NCBI GenBank assembly: GCA_004014935.1
Contig: CP025324.1
Span: 1,612,001 to 1,676,000 of the forward strand
Reading direction: 5' to 3'
Length of the DNA: 64,000 nt
DNA from: Saccharomycopsis malanga
Taxonomy: Eukaryota > Ascomycota > Saccharomycetes > Ascoideales > Saccharomycopsidaceae
Position 1 is the stretch's first letter, and the number at the start of each line of letters is the position of its first letter. The notes under the pieces are model-generated. The model made no database searches. It was not told the origin of the DNA and saw only the letters and a program-made list of their open reading frames with translations. A program made the position numbers and the translations under genes. Positions 56,009 through 64,000 of the stretch are shown here, piece after piece.

Positions 56009-58078
56009 ATGATGAGAGGGGCATTGTGTGTTGTTATTTCGCAAGCGATTTTTTGGCTTATTGCTGATGCGCAGAAAGTGCGGGGGGTTTCTTCGGAGGA
56101 CCAGTCATTATATAAAGCGGACAAAAACAACAAATGGAGATGTTTGAGCAATCCAGAGATTGAAATTGATATTTCCAAGGTGAATGATGATTACTGTGAC
56201 TGTCCGGATGGGTCGGATGAGCCGGGGACGAGTGCCTGTGGACAAGGGCGGTTCTATTGCGAAAACGTAGGGTATAAATCGAGTTATATTCCATCATTCA
56301 AGGTTAATGATGGGGTATGTGATTATGAGGTGTGTTGTGATGGGACAGATGAATGGAACACCGGTGTAGAATGTAAGAACAGATGTAGGGAGCTCAACCA
56401 AAAGTACGAGGAGCTGCGAAAGCAAAAGTTGTCCAATTTGGTCAAAGGCTTGAAGATCAAGGCCAGGTTCATCGAGACGGTTGAAAAGTACAATTCCGAC
56501 TTGAATGCGCAGATTGCGGACGAATCTGTGCAGGTTTCGAAGCTTAACGACCAAGTGTACCGGCTAAAGACCGATTTGGACGCCTTGAACTTGAAAAACA
56601 ACAAGGAGGCCACCTTGTTTTTGAAAGACTTGGATGGCAAGTACAATGCGAGTCTCATTGCGCAAGGCATTGATAAGTACGTAGAAAGCATCAAATTGAT
56701 CAGATTAGGCGTAGACGAGAACGACAAGAAGATAGATGTTGCCAAACAGCTTTTGAACACGTTGTCCACTGATTTTGACCAGAGCATCAACGATTTGACG
56801 GTAAAGAAAGCCATCAAGGACTACGAGGAGTTTGCAAATGACGACAAGTACAGGGACTATTCTGATTTGTCCAGCGAGTATGTAAAACAGTATGACGCGT
56901 ATTTGAGAGACTTGGGCTTGTACACGCCGAATCTCTATCTCGAGCAGAACAAGGAGCATCTTGTGAACTGGAAGAACTTTTTCTGGACCAGGAAAACGAC
57001 CTTGCACACCTCCTTGTTGAAGCTTCTTCTAATCCAAGATGATGCCACCAAAAGATTGGAGGCCATTCTAGAAGACGTAGAGAAAAACTACAACCCGAAT
57101 TTCAACAACGATGTAGTGAAAACCTGCTTGAAGAGCATTGAGGCTTACAACGAGTTGAAGAAAACCGTACAGGACCAGGTGTTGAGCAAAATCGATTATG
57201 TCAACGACTACGACGGCGCCGCTAAGAAACTAATCAACGAAATCGAGTCTTTGGAGAAAAACCTCAGCAGAAACCCGGTCCCTTTGAAAGACCTCAAGAT
57301 CGATGACGAGCACAGCCAGACAGAGCTCGATGTATTGCGCGATGCAAAACGAGCAGAGCTCTCGGAAACGGAAACTGTTTCAAACAAGCGGTTTTGGGAC
57401 AGATTGCATCACCACTATGTGAGCTTGATCGAGGATTTCCTAGGAATCCACGACAACGTCCCGGAGAAGATTGATCCTGTTTTTGATTCGGTTCCCTACG
57501 ATTTGGTCGCCAACAAAATCGAATTGATCAAAGACTTGTCCAGCGGAACAGAAAGCACTGCATATGGCAAGGAGTCCAAGCGTATTCGGGACGAGATTGC
57601 CAGAAAACAGGAAGAAATCGCCCACTTGAACCAGCATGTTGCTGATCTTCTTGAAGAATTGAAGTCCACCAAATACGGCCCGGACAAAATCCTCAAGGCC
57701 GTGGAAAACGAAACCTACAAGGCCCCTATTGGGGAGTACGAGTACTCTATCAACTTTTTGGGCGAAATCAGACAAACGGGCAACGGCCAAAACGTCCTCG
57801 TGGGCACATACAATGGTGAGGCGTACGAAACAACAAATCCCAAAGACGGAAGCAAAAAACTCGAGTTGGTGTTTAAAAACGGAGCAAAATGCTGGTCGGG
57901 GCCTATCAGACAAGCCAAAGTGGACGTCTATTGCGGAGAAAAAGTGGAAATTTTGAAGGTCACCGAGCCTGAGGTTTGTCTGTATTATATTGATATAACC
58001 AGTCCTCTTGCTTGTTTCAAAGAAGAGCTCGAAAACATGGACAGTAAGAATAGTAGAAATGTCCACGATGAATTGTAG
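56009..58078 (+). CDS. GTB1: Glucosidase II beta subunit
   Basis: ER-lumen regulatory subunit of glucosidase II, which trims glucose from N-glycans. 689 residues from the ATG at 56009 (a second ATG follows directly); the frame upstream is open only from a GTG. Signal peptide about 1-22 (ALCVVISQAIFWLIADAQ). Cysteine-rich PRKCSH/LDL-A-like repeats at about 63-77 (CDCPDGSDEPGTSAC) and 104-126 (CDYEVCCDGTDEW). A long acidic coiled-coil middle follows. Mannose-6-phosphate-receptor-homology domain near the end: GEYEYSINFLGEIRQTG, CWSGPIRQAKVDVYCGEKVE, EPEVCLYYIDITSPLAC. C-terminus VHDEL, an ER retrieval signal. Single exon. Confidence 0.96.
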   Translation: MMRGALCVVISQAIFWLIADAQKVRGVSSEDQSLYKADKNNKWRCLSNPEIEIDISKVNDDYCDCPDGSDEPGTSACGQGRFYCENVGYKSSYIPSFKVNDGVCDYEVCCDGTDEWNTGVECKNRCRELNQKYEELRKQKLSNLVKGLKIKARFIETVEKYNSDLNAQIADESVQVSKLNDQVYRLKTDLDALNLKNNKEATLFLKDLDGKYNASLIAQGIDKYVESIKLIRLGVDENDKKIDVAKQLLNTLSTDFDQSINDLTVKKAIKDYEEFANDDKYRDYSDLSSEYVKQYDAYLRDLGLYTPNLYLEQNKEHLVNWKNFFWTRKTTLHTSLLKLLLIQDDATKRLEAILEDVEKNYNPNFNNDVVKTCLKSIEAYNELKKTVQDQVLSKIDYVNDYDGAAKKLINEIESLEKNLSRNPVPLKDLKIDDEHSQTELDVLRDAKRAELSETETVSNKRFWDRLHHHYVSLIEDFLGIHDNVPEKIDPVFDSVPYDLVANKIELIKDLSSGTESTAYGKESKRIRDEIARKQEEIAHLNQHVADLLEELKSTKYGPDKILKAVENETYKAPIGEYEYSINFLGEIRQTGNGQNVLVGTYNGEAYETTNPKDGSKKLELVFKNGAKCWSGPIRQAKVDVYCGEKVEILKVTEPEVCLYYIDITSPLACFKEELENMDSKNSRNVHDEL

Positions 58079-58127
58079 AAATGGTGTATTAATAAAAGAA
58101 CAGTTTATTATTTAGACAATTTGTAAG

Positions 58128-58560
58128 TGTATTTGCTGGGCCGTGCTGGGCCGTATGGTTTAGTGCTTATAGAAGAGAAGAAAGATTTGGATGAGCCAGT
58201 GTAATATTCTTATAGAAAAAAGATTTGGAAGGATGGTTCAGTGGAAAATACTCTCGAACAGGACATGATTCGGTTTTTCCCACTGAATTTTACCGAATCC
58301 CTTTAGACATGGCTCGTATGACATTTACTGGGTTCAAAATATAAACATTATTATACAGAATAATTTTGTAATATTAAGATGGATGGCCCAGTGGTTGAAT
58401 AATGACATATCTAAAACATAAAAAGACCTGAAAGGTTCAAGGTAAGTGTTCGTATGGGAATCGAACCCAGCCTCTTTTCACTTCTATGAGACCACTGACC
58501 ACTGACCACTGGGCCATACGGCCTAGTGACACGAAAGATTAACATGCTGAGCCAGAAGCC
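58128..58560. mobile_element. SINE cluster downstream of GTB1
   Basis: 58128-58355 (plus): duplicated CTGGGCCGT head, two head-like segments, then a short 3' part (ATTTACTGGGTTCAAAATATA). 58380-58400: a head scrap. 58445-58548 (minus): B box in reverse GGGAATCGAACCC, triplicated GACCACT, head CCATACGGCC, and an outer part GTGACACGAAAGATTAACAT shared with the EST2 end. Confidence 0.75.
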
Positions 58561-58859
58561 CAGCGGCCAATATTAGTTGTTTGATTCTCACATCAACCAA
58601 TCTACTAGCTATCAACTACTATTTTCTTCTTCTGTTTCATAATCCAACTTGTATATATTTTACTTGGGTAAACAGTCTGCATACTGTATTCTGTCCACAC
58701 TAAAGTCGACTCTTTGAGCATTTGACTTCTTCTCTTGCTATTCCTGTGCTTTTACCCAATTACAATATTTTCTATGCCCATAGAGTATTACCTAACAGTG
58801 AAGATAACCCAATATATTCCCTAAATACTACAGATGATGCCAAGTCTTACACATCAAAA
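58561..58859 (+). repeat. Possible R3 relic
   Basis: Weak similarity to the R3 3' half (CTACTAGCTATCAACTACTA, CCAACTTGTATATATTTTAC). Low confidence; otherwise nothing. Confidence 0.25.
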
Positions 58860-58918
58860 CACAATCCTATATTTCGAGCCCAGTACATGTGAGCGTCGTA
58901 TATACGCGCCATCTAATT
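58860..58918 (-). mobile_element. SINE 3' scrap
   Basis: TATTTCGAGCCCAGTACATG and TCGTATATACGCGCCAT in plus view. Confidence 0.7.
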
Positions 58919-59500
58919 AAGTGTATTCCATATTAATATTATGTGTATAATTTATATCAACATATTTTCCATAAATAAATCAAATTCATGTAAATAAATA
59001 TTAGAAAGCATAGGAGATAAATATAGAATTTATAATTATATTAACATAATAGAAAACATTAAAGAATAATATTGAGATCGGTACCCACTAGTTATAATGT
59101 ACATTAATACTAATCGTTATTTAAGATATAATAATAGTAGAAAATATTTAATATTCGATATAAATAGTATAATCTAAGATTAAAATATAATAATAATAGA
59201 GAAAGATTAAATCTAAAATATAATTCTAATTAAAACAGAATCTAAAGATACAATATTATTGAGTTCATTTGTTACCGATTTTTCAAGGGATAATTTGTGT
59301 TTTTTCTTCGGACAATTATATTAAGATTATATTTATAATTATAATTATAATAAATATTCTAATTATTATAATATACTCTAGATTATAATTATTATAACAT
59401 CAGTAAAAGTTCTACATGAAATTCAACATATTTATCGTATTTGAATTATTAACTTTAAACTTTGAAATATTCATTCATGTCCAGTCATTATAATTCTCGT
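58919..59500. other. Extremely AT-rich block, possible mitochondrial insertion
   Basis: About 580 bp of almost only A and T with occasional GC islands (GATCGGTACCCAC). The composition is unlike the flanks and like mitochondrial intergenic DNA, but I find no mitochondrial gene in it. Confidence 0.35.
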
Positions 59501-59684
59501 AATTTACTGGAATAAGCATTTACTCGTGTTTCTGGTTGGTCTTTCTCCAAGAGCACTGCTCCAAAATACAATTGATCCAATAACAAATAATTTATTACTA
59601 ATATACACACCTAATAAGGCTAGGCAAACAATTGAACATAACCCATACCAAATCTAGCAAAACGAAAAAAAGAGGGAAAAAAGC

Positions 59685-60080
59685 TTAAGCAGAAGAAGAA
59701 GAGTACTTAGTGACAGCACGAGTACCTTCAGAAACAGCGTGCTTGGACAATTCGCCAGGCAAAATCAATCTGACCGCAGTTTGGATTTCTCTAGCCGAAA
59801 TGGTGGATTTCTTGTTGTAAGCAGCCAATTTGGAAGCTTCAGAGGCAATTCTTTCAAAAATGTCGCTGACAAACGAGTTCATGATCGAAATAGCCTTCTT
59901 GGAAATACCCGTGTCTGGATGGGTTTGCTTCAACACCTTGTAAATGTAGGTGTTGTATGTTTCCTTTCTGACCTTGGATCTCTTCTTGCCTTCTGCTGGG
60001 GCAGAGGCGGTCTTTTTGGCAGCAGGCTTCTTGGAAGCTGGGGCTTTGGAGGCAGGTTTCTTTTCAGCTTTTGGGGCCAT
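59685..60080 (-). CDS. HTB1: Histone H2B
   Basis: Core histone pairing with H2A in the nucleosome. 131 residues, ATG at 60080. Lys/Ala-rich N-terminal tail, then [94 protein letters not shown]. The tail lysine in AVTKY is the usual ubiquitination site. Single exon, divergent from H2A, 369 bp apart. The numbering of the symbol is arbitrary. Confidence 0.98.
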   Translation of the reverse strand: MAPKAEKKPASKAPASKKPAAKKTASAPAEGKKRSKVRKETYNTYIYKVLKQTHPDTGISKKAISIMNSFVSDIFERIASEASKLAAYNKKSTISAREIQTAVRLILPGELSKHAVSEGTRAVTKYSSSSA

Positions 60081-60449
60081 TGTGGAATGATTATATAGAG
60101 TTGGTTGTTGGTGCCAGAACTATAAAGAAAAAATCGATATCCACCCGGGGACTTGGACATGTTTATATAATAAAATAATGCATCATGCGGGCTTCGCAGT
60201 GCCAATATGCACGCAAGCGCTGCAGTGTCCGCAGCACGCGTCGTGCTGAAAACTACGCATGGAAGTCTGCGAAAAACCTGGCACGGCATCTGGTCTGCGT
60301 AGTTTCCAGCACGACATCATGGTTTCATCAATCAATGCCAAATATATTTAAATAGCCATATATCCTGTTGACGTTTTTTTTCTGCATTCTCCTTTTATTA
60401 CTATTCAACAACATATTCAAACCAATATATAATAATCATACAGTAAAAA
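60081..60449. promoter_or_regulatory. Shared H2B/H2A divergent promoter
   Basis: 369 bp with an unusually GC-rich centre. ACGCGT (an MCB-type cell-cycle box) at 60236-60241. An inverted repeat, GTCGTGCTGAAAACTACGCA at 60240-60259 against TGCGTAGTTTCCAGCACGAC at 60296-60315, one mismatch. CTTCGCAGTGCCAATATGC at 60191-60209 resembles histone upstream elements. TATATA near 60092-60097 and ATATATC near 60358-60364 suit the two genes. Confidence 0.6.
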
Positions 60450-60845
60450 ATGTCCGGAGGTAAAGGAGGTAAAGCTGGTTCTGCTGCTAAAGCATCCCAA
60501 ACTAGATCTGCCAAGGCAGGCTTGACTTTCCCAGTTGGTAGAGTCCACAGATTGTTGAGAAAGGGAAACTACGCTCAAAGAGTCGGTTCTGGTGCCCCAG
60601 TTTACTTGACTGCTGTTTTGGAGTATTTGGCCGCCGAAATCTTAGAATTGGCCGGTAATGCTGCCAGAGACAACAAGAAAACCAGAATCATCCCAAGACA
60701 TTTGCAATTGGCCATCAGAAACGATGAAGAATTGAACAAATTGTTGGGCCACGTCACCATCGCCGAAGGCGGTGTTTTGCCAAACATCCACCAAACCTTG
60801 TTGCCAAAGAAGACCAGCAAGCCAAAGGCTTCTCAAGAATTATAA
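60450..60845 (+). CDS. HTA1: Histone H2A (with SQEL tail)
   Basis: Core histone. 131 residues, ATG at 60450. [20 protein letters not shown] tail, [80 protein letters not shown], and an end in ASQEL. The SQE motif is the target of Mec1/Tel1 kinases after DNA breaks, as in yeast H2A. Single exon. Confidence 0.98.
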   Translation: MSGGKGGKAGSAAKASQTRSAKAGLTFPVGRVHRLLRKGNYAQRVGSGAPVYLTAVLEYLAAEILELAGNAARDNKKTRIIPRHLQLAIRNDEELNKLLGHVTIAEGGVLPNIHQTLLPKKTSKPKASQEL

Positions 60846-61091
60846 ACGGCTGCTTTTCCGGTTTTTGTTTTTAGCTTTTAACATTCTATAGGTTCTATAG
60901 GTGTAGTGTACAATAGATTTTGGGGGTTATTATTGTTTATTGAGTTGTAAGTGGGATGGAAAAGAAAAAAAAGGCCTGGCAGGATGATTTAGCCGACAGA
61001 AGTTTCGAAATTGAAGATTTTCTTATAAAAGATGTGTAATATTAAGATGGATTTGTATTGAACGGAGAATGGGTAAAACAATAGCTAACTA
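60846..61091. other. H2A 3' region
   Basis: No gene; ordinary 3' sequence up to the next SINE. Confidence 0.4.
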
Positions 61092-61372
61092 AATAATAAT
61101 ATCATATATTTCAAGCCGGTTTCGTATATACGAGTCATGTCTTATGATACCTTGTAAAACCCAGTCAAATTCTGTTCATCATAATCTTCCCACCCAATTG
61201 GTTAAAGACAAGCACTAGACTTTGGTCTACGTCGTGTTAGACAGTTAAAATTGCCTGTGAAGCCACATCCAGCATCGTGAAAAGCAGCGAGTAAAAATAG
61301 GAATCGAACCTGTGTTTCTGTTAGGTCTTTTTTATCTTTGACAGCACTGGCCACCGGCCCAACGGCTGGGCT
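61092..61372 (-). mobile_element. SINE, nearly full length
   Basis: Plus view: AATAATAATATCATATATTTC tail side, TTTCGTATATACGAGTCATG, body CACTAGACTTTGGTCTACG, GTGAAAAGCAGCGAGTAAAA, B box AGGAATCGAACCTGTGTTTC, head to CACCGGCCCAACGG. Confidence 0.85.
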
Positions 61373-61539
61373 TGAATTATAATATATTATTATAACTTGT
61401 ATGGAATTATACACTCGCTATTATTATTAGCACTCATAAGTGAGCGCTTGATTGGTAGTGAACAGATACAAAGGCAATAATATTGAAGATTCTCAGCAAA
61501 ATCTGCTCTCGAAAAGTCTGTCTTTTCAACAAAAATATG

Positions 61540-63130
61540 CCTATATGCAAAACACTTTACTATTGCCAACTGGCCAAGTTGGTTGAGCCATGCGCCACGC
61601 AAAATGGTGCTAAAGATAAGTGTGGCGTTCCTCACTTTGGATTTTGGGGCTCGATTCGCGCTCTCGTCGTTTTGAAGTAATCGTCAAAGGTTTTATTGAA
61701 TTAAATCCGCATTTTCCAAGGTATTTCAACCCAAAAGGACGTAACCCAATACCTTGAGTTTTTTCCAATATTCTAGTACTATTTATAATAAAAAACTTTA
61801 GATTTGGGAATAACTATGTAATATAATGAAAAATTGTCAATTTTAACAAAAAGTTGATTCTTTTAAATCAGATCCTAGAGTCTTTACCGCAAACAAAACC
61901 ATACAAGAACTATATTTCTGTGCTCCCTAAGCCCTTGAGGTTTGCAGCATGTATTTGTTTTAATATTTAGCTATCAAATATTGCTTATTAACGAGAAAAT
62001 TTCATTTTGTCAAGAATAGCACATAATTTGTCAAAACCCGTGTTTTTCACTTCTCAAAAAGGTTTCCTTTATTTCTTGCTGTTGTTCTTTAATTTGTTGT
62101 TGCTTTAGGTCTATTTATTTATGGGGCTCAGTAAACGTAATGTGCTTATCGAGCAACTTTATACCTCGGTTGTGGGGAGTCCGTCTAAAGAAAACTTTTA
62201 ATTCCTATTCAACTTGAAGTTGTATATGGACTGCAAATTGGTAATAAAATTTGGCTGTATTTTTTGCCAAAAATTATAAGATGACTTGGTTAGACCCAAC
62301 AATGTACTTAAAACTAAAACTTGCCTTATAATTTTTAGCAGAAAAAGGGACTCCCCTGAACCGGGGTATAAAGGTTATAAATAAGCAGATTACGCTCTAC
62401 TGAGCCCCATAAAATACTCTGAGGTTTAAGTATGCTAGTTTGATATTCTATAATGATTATTTTCGAATATAATTTCATCTGAGAACCTGTAATAAACCAT
62501 TTCATTTTTAGCTCTTGAGATACGCTTTTCTTTGAAATATAAGCCCATTGAAATCCTGGAGGAATTGCAAAAAAGGCTAAAAGGGTTCAAAAACTATGGA
62601 ATACCGTCAACAAACAAGAAAGTCACTCTGAGGGGTTAAAAAGCACGGCTTTTAACATATTATATGTTATTTTTGACAAAAATGAAGTTTTCTGGTTATT
62701 GAATAATTTAACAAACTCAAATCTTGCTAAAAAGTACATGGTATAAAACTCTATGACTCAAAGAGTATAAAAGCTTAATTGTTGTATGGATTAAGGTGCT
62801 ATGAAGACTCTAGAAGATGATTTGCAAGAGTCAACTTTTTGTCAAAAATAGCAATTTTCCGTTATATCAAATATTATCTGATTCTTTTTATTAGAAATAG
62901 TACAATAATATTGGAAAAAAAATCAAAGTATTGGGATATGGCCTTTTGAATTAAAATACCTTGGAAAATACTAATTTAATTCAATAAAACCTTTGCTGGT
63001 TACTTAAAAACGACGAGAGCGCGAATCGAGCCCCAAAATCCAAAGTGAGGAACGCCACACTTATCTTTAGCACCATTTTGCGTGGCGCATGCCTCAACCA
63101 ACTTGGCCACTTGGAAATTGTAAAGCATAT
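61540..63130. repeat. 1.6-kb full-length inverted repeat (giant hairpin)
   Basis: The two halves are diverged inverted copies. Matched blocks: 61558-61810 with 62870-63115 (about 80 percent by eye), 61830-61910 with 62795-62865, and 62110-62205 with 62340-62425. The outer ends carry a tRNA-like segment: TGGCCAAGTTGGTTGAG (A-box-like) and GGGCTCGATTCGCGC (B-box-like). No protein-coding frame. It could be a foldback transposon, a head-to-head dimer of a noncoding element, or a source of long double-stranded RNA. Confidence 0.85.
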
Positions 63131-63149
63131 TGACAATATCATATATTTC

Positions 63150-63405
63150 GAGCCTGCCGCTGGGTTGTATGGCTTAGTGGCCAGTACTCTCGGAGAAGAG
63201 AAAAGATCTAGTAGGATAGTTTAGTGGATACTACTCTCGAACAGGGACAAGAGAAGATAACGATATATAAGATTATGATCAGATTATGATCAGATTATGA
63301 TCAGATTATGATCAAAAGGGCATTATTAGGCTTTACCAAGTCCCTTTAGACATGGGGCCTATATACGAACTGATATTTACTGGAAATATTCGATGTTACT
63401 AATTA
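63150..63405 (+). mobile_element. SINE copy with internal tandem repeat
   Basis: Head GGGTTGTATGGCTTAGTGGC, CTCTCGGAGAAGAGAAAAG, a second head-like unit, then GACATGGGGCCTATATACG and a worn tail. A small tandem array AGATTATGATC (about four copies, 63271-63314) lies inside. Confidence 0.75.
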
Positions 63406-63424
63406 ATTTGAAAATGTGCATTTA

Positions 63425-63492
63425 TTGGCCCTAGTCTTTTTCTCTTTTCCAAAACACTAACCATTGAGCCATCCGGCCCAGTGGCCTACTTG
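63425..63492 (-). mobile_element. SINE head scrap
   Basis: TTTTTCTCTTTTCCAAAACA and CATTGAGCCATCCGGCCCAG in plus view. Confidence 0.65.
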
Positions 63493-63512
63493 TGCTTATA
63501 CAAATAAACAAT

Positions 63513-64000
63513 TCAGCCCTCAATTCCCAAGCTTTGTAAGACCTGTTCTATAATCTCCAAACTGAGCTGGTACTTGCCAGTGTCTATAGAAACGCCCTGT
63601 TTTTTCTCCAAGAAGAACCGGATTTCGTCCACCAACTCCACGGTGTCCGCCTCTTCCTTGTTCTTGATGGACATTGCGTTTTCGTACACCAACTCCTGGA
63701 ACTCTGCGGTGTTTCCATAGAAGGGCATGTCCAGCGCAAAGAGACTCGTCACGTACTCCTTGAGCTTCTCGATACCGAGGTCCCAGGAGGCACGGAGCAC
63801 CCTGGCAAGAAACGAGGGCGTTTTGAACGGTTGTTGGTCCAAAACCGGTGAACCAAAGGCTGGATTGGCGGCGCGCCGGATGGATTCAGAGGCAGAGTAC
63901 GTAAGACTTGGAAGAGCGAGATAATCGGCAAGATACACAAGCTCTAGCGCAAGCGGCGGGGCAAATACAGTCTTGTCATAATATACATGTTGGCAAAAGG
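63513..64000 (-). CDS. Unrecognised protein, C-terminal part (runs off the window)
   Basis: Open from the right edge (first full codon at 63998) to a stop at 63513-63515, 161 codons. The frame reads HVYYDKTVFAPPLALELVYL, LADYLALPSLTYSASESIRR, LRASWDLGIEKLKEYVTSLF and ends EIIEQVLQSLGIEG. It looks helical and acidic towards the end; no motif, signal or membrane segment is visible. Codon use resembles the host genes (GC-richer than the repeats), so I take it as a real gene; the start lies outside the window. I do not recognise the family. Confidence 0.75.
   Translation of the reverse strand, partial: FCQHVYYDKTVFAPPLALELVYLADYLALPSLTYSASESIRRAANPAFGSPVLDQQPFKTPSFLARVLRASWDLGIEKLKEYVTSLFALDMPFYGNTAEFQELVYENAMSIKNKEEADTVELVDEIRFFLEKKQGVSIDTGKYQLSLEIIEQVLQSLGIEG

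Noticed and set aside
61560-61670. tRNA-Leu-like gene at the hairpin end
   Set aside because: Boxes are suggestive, but the T stem (GGGGC against GCGCT) and acceptor do not pair, and the same segment occurs inverted at the other end.

Overview
The window comes from a budding yeast (Saccharomycotina-type ascomycete). Short introns with GTAAGT or GTATGT donors and TACTAAC-like branch points, an EFB1 intron that hosts an snR18-like snoRNA, intron-bearing tRNA-Pro genes, a divergent H2B/H2A pair and an HDEL-ended ER protein all point that way. I cannot name the species. CTG codons sit at hydrophobic core positions of the dynactin p25 homologue, which favours leucine decoding, but this is weak evidence.

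Layout. 1-889 (-): N-terminal half of HRD1, running off the left edge, with a 53-nt intron. 2587-2833 (-): TMA7 with a 55-nt intron and a 16-nt last exon. 3031-4600: microsatellite, two SINE copies and an LTR relic. 4650-33838: a 29-kb nest of retroelements. It holds one young copia/Ty5-like family (copies A 8456-13643, B 16799-21848, C 29076-33164, plus fragments and single LTRs), three pieces of a LINE, an older second copia family around 24696-26960 and a gypsy scrap. 33844-34124: a foldback hairpin.

35270-64000 is more gene-like, with genes separated by SINE copies and relics: YCK3 (+), a mitochondrial-DNA insertion carrying tRNA-Trp(UCA), SFH1 (-), EFB1 (+) with its intronic snoRNA, EST2 telomerase reverse transcriptase (-), TAD3 (+), a LINE relic, an NKP2-like kinetochore gene (-), a DCTN5-like dynactin p25 gene (+), two divergent tRNA-Pro(UGG) genes with a gypsy relic between them, GTB1 (+), the H2B/H2A pair, a 1.6-kb full-length inverted repeat, and the 3' end of an unrecognised gene (-) at the right edge.

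The host genes are unrelated housekeeping functions: ER quality control (HRD1, GTB1), translation (TMA7, EFB1, TAD3), chromatin (SFH1, H2A, H2B), telomeres and kinetochore (EST2, NKP2), and vacuole and motor functions (YCK3, DCTN5). No operon-like logic is seen. What stands out is the repeat biology: a tRNA-headed SINE at about twenty sites, LTR/LINE mosaics with exact LTR-end junctions, LTRs with a variable number of 26-bp repeats, two long hairpins, and a SINE head that supplies the last codons of EST2. Four host genes (HRD1, TMA7, NKP2-like, DCTN5-like) read correctly only once short introns are recognised.
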